DNA from: Burkholderiales bacterium | GTDB taxonomy: Bacteria; Pseudomonadota; Gammaproteobacteria; Burkholderiales; Burkholderiaceae_D | Length of the DNA: 10,592 nucleotides | Direction: 5' to 3' | NCBI GenBank assembly: GCA_028868455.1 | Contig: JAGWUK010000057.1 | Coordinates: 1 to 10,592 of the forward strand | Part shown: positions 6,168-10,592 of the stretch, piece by piece | Layout: the number at the start of each line of letters is the position of its first letter | Position numbering within the stretch: the first letter of the stretch is position 1 | Notes under the pieces: model-generated | The model's database searches: none | What the model was told of the DNA's origin: nothing | The model's input: the letters and a program-made list of their open reading frames with translations, nothing else | Made by a program: the position numbers and the translations under genes

Positions 6168-7628
6168 TCAATACACGTCGCGGCGGTAGCTGCCTTCTGC
6201 CAGCATTTTGTTGACCTGTTGTTCGCCGAGGATGGTGTTCAGCGTGGCATGGACTTGTTCTGCCATGCCGCGCATGCTGCCGCACACCATGATGACGGCG
6301 CCTTCGCGCACCCATTCTCGGACGGCCGATGCCTGCTCTGCCAGTGCGTGTTGTACATAGCGGCGCTCGGACTGATCGCGTGAAAAACACAGATGCAGTG
6401 CGGGTAGTACGCCGCTGTTGTGCCAGCTCTGGATTTCTTCGCGATGGAAGAAGTCGCGCAGGCGTTGACGTTCACCAAAGAACAGACAATTACGCACATG
6501 GCCGTGCAGAGCACGCTGTTTGAGATGCGCACGCAGACCCGCCAGCCCGGTGCCGTTGCCGATCAGGATCAGCGGGCAGTCGTGTGGCGGCGTATGAAAA
6601 TGCCGGTTCTCACGCAGACGCAGCTGGATGTGGCTGCCCACAGGCGCAGACGCCGTCAGCCAGCCAGAACCGATTCCCAGACTGCCGTCTGGCTGGCGCA
6701 TCTGGCGTACCAGTAATTCGAGCTTGCCATCGGCGGGCAATGAGGAAATGGAATAGGCGCGGTGCGGTAAGGACGGCTGCACCTCGGCGGTCATTTGCAA
6801 GTCATTTGTGGGTGAAAACCCGGGGGCGATTTCGGCAATATCACCGGCATGCCAGCGGATACGCGGATCGGGCGGCGTGAGGGCAATGCGATAGACCGGA
6901 TCGCCAAGACTGTCCGGATTCATCAGATGGCGTTCCGCCAGTATCCAGTCCTGAAAAGCAGGCGCCTGCCACTCCGATTGCGCCGTCGCTGCACCGAGCT
7001 GTCGCAGATGCTGCTGCCAGCGTTGTAATGCAGTCGCATCACCATTATCGACTTCGGTCATGTCGAACAGGGGCTGTGCCTGTTGCTGCTGCAGCCAGTG
7101 CTCCAGCCGGTGTGCAAATGCGCAAAAGTGTTGATAGCGACGATCACCGAGGGCCAGGATGGCATAGTGCATTTCCGGCATGGACAGGGGCTTGCCTAGC
7201 CAACGCTGGCAAAATTCTGCCGCCGAATCGGGGGCGTCGCCTTCGCCTGTTGTGCTGACGATGAACAGCACGCGTTTTGCGCTCTGCAATACGGCACCGT
7301 CCATGCGGCCAATGGCCAGCACCGTGGCAGTCGATCCGCCCTGTTGCAAATCCTGGGCGGTCTTGCGTGCCAGTTTTTCGGCAAATCCGGTCTGGCTCGC
7401 ATACACGACCAATATGCCGTTCTCACTTGCCTGCAACTGGCCGGATCTGCCGGACTGCTGCGATCGATGCCGCAAAACGGTATGCAGGCAAAAACTCAGG
7501 TAGCAAAGAAGCACGAGCGTGGCTGGTAGCCAGCGTTGATCCGGCGTGTGGAAATGCAGGCTAAAAACGCTGGCGATCAATAACGCCATCGTCAAAAGTC
7601 GACTGGCGCGCGATGAGAGAAAACGCAT
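6168..7628 (-). CDS. Membrane-anchored CysJ-like NADPH flavoprotein reductase (FMN flavodoxin + FAD/NADPH domains)
   Basis: Takes electrons from NADPH through FAD to FMN. Two hydrophobic segments (residues ~11-25 and ~33-50) anchor the N-terminus, with a basic stretch (RHRSQQSGRSGQ) after them that places the rest in the cytosol. The flavodoxin domain spans ~70-215: VVYASQTGFAEKLA (FMN phosphate loop), STTGEGDAPDS, ALGDRRYQHF. The FAD site is RAYSISS (290-296). The NADPH domain shows LILIGNGTGLAG (353-364), SRDQSERRYVQ (416-426, the CysJ-type 2'-phosphate pocket), VCGSMRGMA and a CysJ-like end YRRDVY. The helical connecting insert of CysJ is missing, hence 486 rather than ~600 residues. It is last in the five-gene unit, 18 bases after ApbE, with a modest GGGACGGA ribosome binding site. 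Likely the cytosolic electron input of the cassette rather than a sulfite reductase subunit. Confidence 0.88.
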   Translation of the reverse strand: MRFLSSRASRLLTMALLIASVFSLHFHTPDQRWLPATLVLLCYLSFCLHTVLRHRSQQSGRSGQLQASENGILVVYASQTGFAEKLARKTAQDLQQGGSTATVLAIGRMDGAVLQSAKRVLFIVSTTGEGDAPDSAAEFCQRWLGKPLSMPEMHYAILALGDRRYQHFCAFAHRLEHWLQQQQAQPLFDMTEVDNGDATALQRWQQHLRQLGAATAQSEWQAPAFQDWILAERHLMNPDSLGDPVYRIALTPPDPRIRWHAGDIAEIAPGFSPTNDLQMTAEVQPSLPHRAYSISSLPADGKLELLVRQMRQPDGSLGIGSGWLTASAPVGSHIQLRLRENRHFHTPPHDCPLILIGNGTGLAGLRAHLKQRALHGHVRNCLFFGERQRLRDFFHREEIQSWHNSGVLPALHLCFSRDQSERRYVQHALAEQASAVREWVREGAVIMVCGSMRGMAEQVHATLNTILGEQQVNKMLAEGSYRRDVY

Positions 7629-7646
7629 TGCTTGATCCGTCCCGAT

Positions 7647-8672
7647 TTAATCCAGCAGCGCAGCCATGGCCGCACTCAGATGTTCTTGAAGTCCCTGTTC
7701 GCTGCGACAAATAAACTGCGCCGCAATCTGGTGTTGTTGTGCGTAGGCCAGACCGTGTTCAGGGCCGAGCACGGTTAACGCCGTTGCCAGCGCATCGGCG
7801 GCCATGCATTGCCGGTGCAAGACAGTGACCGACGCCAGCGAATTGGCAACCGGATAGCCGGTGCGCGTATCCAGCGTGTGCGAATAGCGCCGTCCGTCGC
7901 GTTCAAAAAACTGGCGGTAATCGCCGGATGTGGCAATGGCCAGTCCGCACAGCGCGACAAGGTCGCCAGCCGCGCCGGTATTGGCGCCAGCATTTGTCTG
8001 CATCAGATCGGGAACGGTTTCAATGGCAACCCACCACGGCGTCCGATCTGGCTTGACGCCGTGCCCGCGAAATTCTCCGCCGATCTCGACCAGAAAATGC
8101 TGCACACCGTGTTCCAGCAGAAATTCTGCCAGCAGGTCAACCGCGAAGCCCTTGGCAATTGAAGACAAGTCCAGCCTGACACCGCCGGTCTGCAAAATTT
8201 TGCGCTGTACGCGATCCAGTTGCAGGTCGCGCCACTGCGCGCTCGCACTGGCAGAGTGCAATAAACCGGCATCCGGTATCCGGCTGCGCGCTCCGGCGGG
8301 GCCAAAGCCCCAGAGATCAACCAGTTCGCCTGCTGCCGGATTGTAGGCGCCGCCAGTTTGCCGCGCGAGAAAAACGCCGTAGTCCAGCACGGTAAAAAAT
8401 TCTGCCGATAGCGAATGCCAGCTGCCCGGTGCAGCACGGTTAAAGCGGCAAAGTTCGGAGTTCTCGTCCCAGGTGCTCATTTGCGCGATAACCCGCTCCA
8501 GCCTTTGCAGAATGCCGGTTTCCAGTGCGGCGACAGATGCGCCTGCAATGGCAGGCAGCTGCACTTGCCATTGCGTACCCATGGTCGCTCCCGACAGCGT
8601 GAACATGCGGGCATTGTCCGGCACATCCTGAAGCGGCGGTATGTCGGTGGGGATAAAGACGCGGCGGTGCAT
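7647..8672 (-). CDS. apbE: ApbE-type FAD:protein FMN transferase
   Basis: Cleaves FAD and attaches FMN through a phosphoester to a Thr/Ser of a target protein. All hallmark stretches are present: SGATMGT (27-33), STWDENSELCRFN (66-78), LDLSSIAKGFAVD (167-179), EIGGEFRGHG (196-205), ATSGDYRQFFERDG (247-260), YSHTLDTRTGYPV (263-275) and the Mg-site DALAT (Asp293, Thr297). The 341 residues are the usual length. The odd point is the N-terminus, MHRRVFIPTDIPPLQ, which has neither a Sec signal nor a lipobox, whereas many ApbE proteins are lipoproteins or exported. The start is fixed by a TAATG overlap sharing one base with the DUF4198 stop, implying translational coupling. The likely target is the DUF2271 protein two genes upstream in the same unit. 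Confidence 0.93.
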   Translation of the reverse strand: MHRRVFIPTDIPPLQDVPDNARMFTLSGATMGTQWQVQLPAIAGASVAALETGILQRLERVIAQMSTWDENSELCRFNRAAPGSWHSLSAEFFTVLDYGVFLARQTGGAYNPAAGELVDLWGFGPAGARSRIPDAGLLHSASASAQWRDLQLDRVQRKILQTGGVRLDLSSIAKGFAVDLLAEFLLEHGVQHFLVEIGGEFRGHGVKPDRTPWWVAIETVPDLMQTNAGANTGAAGDLVALCGLAIATSGDYRQFFERDGRRYSHTLDTRTGYPVANSLASVTVLHRQCMAADALATALTVLGPEHGLAYAQQHQIAAQFICRSEQGLQEHLSAAMAALLD

Positions 8673-9481
8673 TACTGGGGCAACACTTCCAGCGTCGCCG
8701 CATAACTGGCAACGCGTGCCGTGGCGGGCGGCGTGAGTTGCTGCGTATCCTTGAGATCGGCTTCCAGCCAGTACATGCCGGCAGCAGGCCAGTTAATCGT
8801 TACCTGACCATCCTTGTCGGTGGTATAGGTTTTTTCATCGAGATTTTGCCGGTAACGGATACCACCAGCGATGACAGTCACTGTCATTCCGGCGGCCGGT
8901 CTGCCGTCCAGTAAAAAGCGAAAACGTGCCGGTTCGCCGGCAAACAGATCGTTGGGATGACTGACGGGGATAAGTTCTAATCCTTTTTCTGTCGCCTCCA
9001 GCGCTTTGCCGCCGGGTTTGCCATTGGTGACAAAGGTTTCTATGCGGCCAGAGCGTTGCGTGACTTGCAGATCCTCGGCGTTGGCAGGAATGTCCTTCGA
9101 CAAGTTTTCTGCCGGACCGCGCCAGCGCATGGGTTTGCCATCCAGTTTGTAGCTGGCAAACATGCCTTCGCTCAATAAGCTGAGTTTATAGCTGCCGGTC
9201 TGCATCAGATGTACATCGAAGCTGCTGCGGAATTTTCCGGTATGCGGGTTTTCTGCGGCGACGCTGCTACCATCCGGTGCAACGATGTGTAACTGATCGA
9301 GTTTTAGCGGCATGTGATCAAAATAAAATACATTGCTGGCCGCCGCCGCATCCAGGCTGACCCACGGAGCATTGCCGGACAGGATGGTGGACGATGGCAG
9401 CAGGAAAGGCCGGTGCGCATGAGCAGATAAGGCGGAGCAGGCGAGAACAGCAAAGGCTGCAACGTGGCGTAATGATTTCAT
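8672..9481 (-). CDS. DUF4198-family periplasmic protein
   Basis: 269 residues. A Sec signal peptide is clear: MKSLRHVAAFAVLACSALSA then HAHRPF, with cleavage likely after AHA (residue 22), which would make His23 the mature N-terminus. The rest reads as beta-sandwich: the family start HRPFLLPSSTILSG, a middle part KFRSSFDVHLMQTGSYKLS, and a carboxypeptidase-regulatory-like domain (DLFAGEPARFRFLLDGRPAA, YTTDKDGQVTINWPAAGMYW). DUF4198 proteins are known near nickel/cobalt and iron uptake systems and are thought to be periplasmic metal- or ligand-handling proteins, but their function is not settled. No lipobox and no flavin-attachment motif were seen. It follows DUF2271 by 16 bases and overlaps apbE by one base. 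Confidence 0.85.
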   Translation of the reverse strand: MKSLRHVAAFAVLACSALSAHAHRPFLLPSSTILSGNAPWVSLDAAAASNVFYFDHMPLKLDQLHIVAPDGSSVAAENPHTGKFRSSFDVHLMQTGSYKLSLLSEGMFASYKLDGKPMRWRGPAENLSKDIPANAEDLQVTQRSGRIETFVTNGKPGGKALEATEKGLELIPVSHPNDLFAGEPARFRFLLDGRPAAGMTVTVIAGGIRYRQNLDEKTYTTDKDGQVTINWPAAGMYWLEADLKDTQQLTPPATARVASYAATLEVLPQ

Positions 9482-9497
9482 GGGTTTTCTTTCTGGA

Positions 9498-10016
9498 TTA
9501 TTTAACCGACAGCGTCACGTTGCCGAGTTCGTGGCTGCCGCTGGCTTTGGCTGCTTGCGCAGTGCTGCTTTGCCACTGAAACGGGAGCCGCAGGATTTCG
9601 CGTCCGCCACCTTCGCGCGCCGCTTCTACGACAAGCTGATAGTCACCTGCGGGCAGATTTGCCAGCAGCGGATTGCTGCCGGCGATATTCAGCGTATGCA
9701 CGCCACTGGTGCGGGTAGCGCCGCTGAGTCCATCGACAGGCATGGTCAGCTCTCGGCCGCTACGCCGCCACCATTGACGCAAATCCTTGAGCCATTTATT
9801 GCCTTCGTTGTTGCGTTTTTTCAGGTCATACCAGACGGACAGATTGCCCGCGAAACTCTGATCCGGTTTTTCCAGCCAGATGGCGACATAGGGCCGGTGA
9901 TATTCGGCCACATTCAGGCGTGGGATTTCTACTTGCAAAGTCAGGTCAGCGGCAACGGCTGACAGCGCCGGGGCACCGAGCAGACTGGAAATGGCAAAAG
10001 GAAGTAACTGACGCAT
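9498..10016 (-). CDS. DUF2271 periplasmic protein with an FMN-attachment motif
   Basis: 172 residues. A Sec signal is visible (MRQLLPFAISSLLGAPALSA, cleavage near VAA-DLT, residue ~23). The mature part shows DUF2271 features: YHRPYVAIWLEKPDQSFAGN (39-58), LSVWYDLKKR (59-68), NKWLKDLRQWWRRSG (73-87), and a closing strand LPAGDYQLVVEAAREGGG. Residues 95-106, DGLSGATRTSGV, match the SGAT-x-TS flavinylation motif of NqrC and RnfG, with Thr101 as the expected FMN site. With apbE in the same unit it is most likely a covalent flavoprotein and the periplasmic electron acceptor of the cassette. AGGAG (10028-10032) supports the ATG; the PepSY stop lies 21 bases upstream. Confidence 0.88.
   Translation of the reverse strand: MRQLLPFAISSLLGAPALSAVAADLTLQVEIPRLNVAEYHRPYVAIWLEKPDQSFAGNLSVWYDLKKRNNEGNKWLKDLRQWWRRSGRELTMPVDGLSGATRTSGVHTLNIAGSNPLLANLPAGDYQLVVEAAREGGGREILRLPFQWQSSTAQAAKASGSHELGNVTLSVK
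9714..9734 (-). other. Codons of the predicted ApbE flavinylation motif (Asp95 to Thr101)
   Basis: These seven codons read D-G-L-S-G-A-T and are followed by R-T-S-G-V. The pattern D-x-x-[ST]-G-A-T is the recognition motif of ApbE transferases, and the threonine (9714-9716) is the residue that carries FMN in NqrC/RnfG-type proteins. Confidence 0.8.
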
Positions 10017-10037
10017 ACGGAATATCTCTCCTGAAGA

Positions 10038-10592
10038 TTAATGAATGAAAACGAGAGCCAGCAATAGCGGCAAAAGCAGACCGAAAACGACAACGGGCCA
10101 GGTGGATGGGCGATTTCCGGCATGCATCTTCAGCAGAAACAGACCGGTCAGACAAAAAATCAGGCACAGCACGGCGAACAAATCGATGAACCAGTTCCAT
10201 GCGCTACCGGTATTGCGCCCCTTATGCAGGTCGTTCAGATAGGCAATCCAGCCGCGGCTGGTCAGTTCGTATTCAATGGCGCCGCTGTCGAGGTCAATCC
10301 GTAACCAGGCATCGCCGCCAGGTTGTGGCAGTCCGACATACACTTCTTCGGGCGACCATTCCGGCGCCTGATTACGCATACTGGTATGTAATTCATTTTC
10401 CAGCCAGTCACTGACAACTGGCGCCAGTTCGGATGCTTCAGCCGTTCTTTGCTGAAGCAATTGATCCAGCAAAGGGCGCGGTAATTGCGCTGTTTTCTGG
10501 CTGACCTGCGGATGCGCTTCTATTTGCGCGGCGTGATTCAGCGTGATGCCGGTTGCCGCAAACAGCAGCATCGCAATCAGGCACAACGCCGA
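10038..10592 (-). CDS. PepSY-associated membrane protein (N-terminus outside the window)
   Basis: The frame is open to the window edge; 184 residues are visible and perhaps 15-25 are missing, since the family opens with a basic stretch before the first span. A TTG at 10584-10586 is in frame but would start inside the membrane helix, so it is an unlikely start. Counting from that TTG: span 1 at ~1-17 ending TGITLNH (His18); a periplasmic PepSY-like part with EEVYVGLP, AWLRIDLDSGAIEYELTSRG (94-113) and LNDLHKGRNTG (His121); span 2 at ~133-152; KMHAG (His155); and span 3 at ~163-181. The histidines at membrane borders could bind haem, as proposed for related PepSY reductases, but this is inference. 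It is probably the transmembrane electron step between the cytosolic flavoprotein and the DUF2271 protein. Confidence 0.85.
   Translation of the reverse strand, partial: SALCLIAMLLFAATGITLNHAAQIEAHPQVSQKTAQLPRPLLDQLLQQRTAEASELAPVVSDWLENELHTSMRNQAPEWSPEEVYVGLPQPGGDAWLRIDLDSGAIEYELTSRGWIAYLNDLHKGRNTGSAWNWFIDLFAVLCLIFCLTGLFLLKMHAGNRPSTWPVVVFGLLLPLLLALVFIH

Noticed and set aside
6168..7628. Assimilatory sulfite reductase CysJ
   Set aside because: It has an N-terminal two-helix anchor, lacks the connecting insert, and sits in a PepSY/ApbE unit with no cysI partner.
1..10592. CRISPR array, tRNA/rRNA, insertion sequence or prophage
   Set aside because: No regularly spaced repeats, tRNA-like cloverleaf, transposase, terminal repeats or phage genes were seen on either strand.

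Overview
The window looks like chromosomal DNA of a betaproteobacterium, most likely Burkholderiales/Oxalobacteraceae (Herminiimonas- or Undibacterium-like). This rests on base composition in the mid-50s % G+C by eye, a DUF4214-tailed secreted protein, and codon and gene style. It is an inference from protein flavour, not a database result. Genes are dense; the left 4 kb reads on the plus strand and the right 6.5 kb on the minus strand.

Left part (1-3928, plus strand). First come the last codons of an upstream gene, then an unrecognised 117-residue protein and a class 3 (alpha/beta-hydrolase) lipase without a signal peptide. After a ~300-base intergenic stretch with a terminator candidate and AT-rich inverted repeats follow two small VOC-fold proteins (one PhnB/demethylubiquinone-methyltransferase-like, one glyoxalase/bleomycin-resistance-like), a GNAT acetyltransferase, and YjdM/PhnA, a zinc-ribbon protein. 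The yjdM promoter region has an unusually symmetric, MerR-style layout. A strong rho-independent terminator closes this block.

Middle (4039-5955, minus strand). A 638-residue fusion joins an IgA-peptidase-M64-like zinc metalloprotease domain (HEIGH), one RTX-like GGSGND turn and a two-repeat C-terminal DUF4214 region. It has no Sec signal and is probably exported by a type I system.

Right part (6168-10592, minus strand). Five tightly packed genes read PepSY-type membrane protein (cut by the window edge), DUF2271 secreted protein, DUF4198 secreted protein, ApbE flavin transferase, and a membrane-anchored CysJ-like NADPH flavoprotein. The DUF2271 protein contains DGLSGATRTSG, which matches the FMN-attachment motif of NqrC/RnfG proteins. 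The set therefore reads as a complete route for moving electrons from cytosolic NADPH across the inner membrane to a covalently bound FMN in the periplasm, probably to reduce a metal chelate or another extracytoplasmic substrate. This cassette is the most interesting system here. One puzzle is that its ApbE has no visible export signal although its presumed target is exported.
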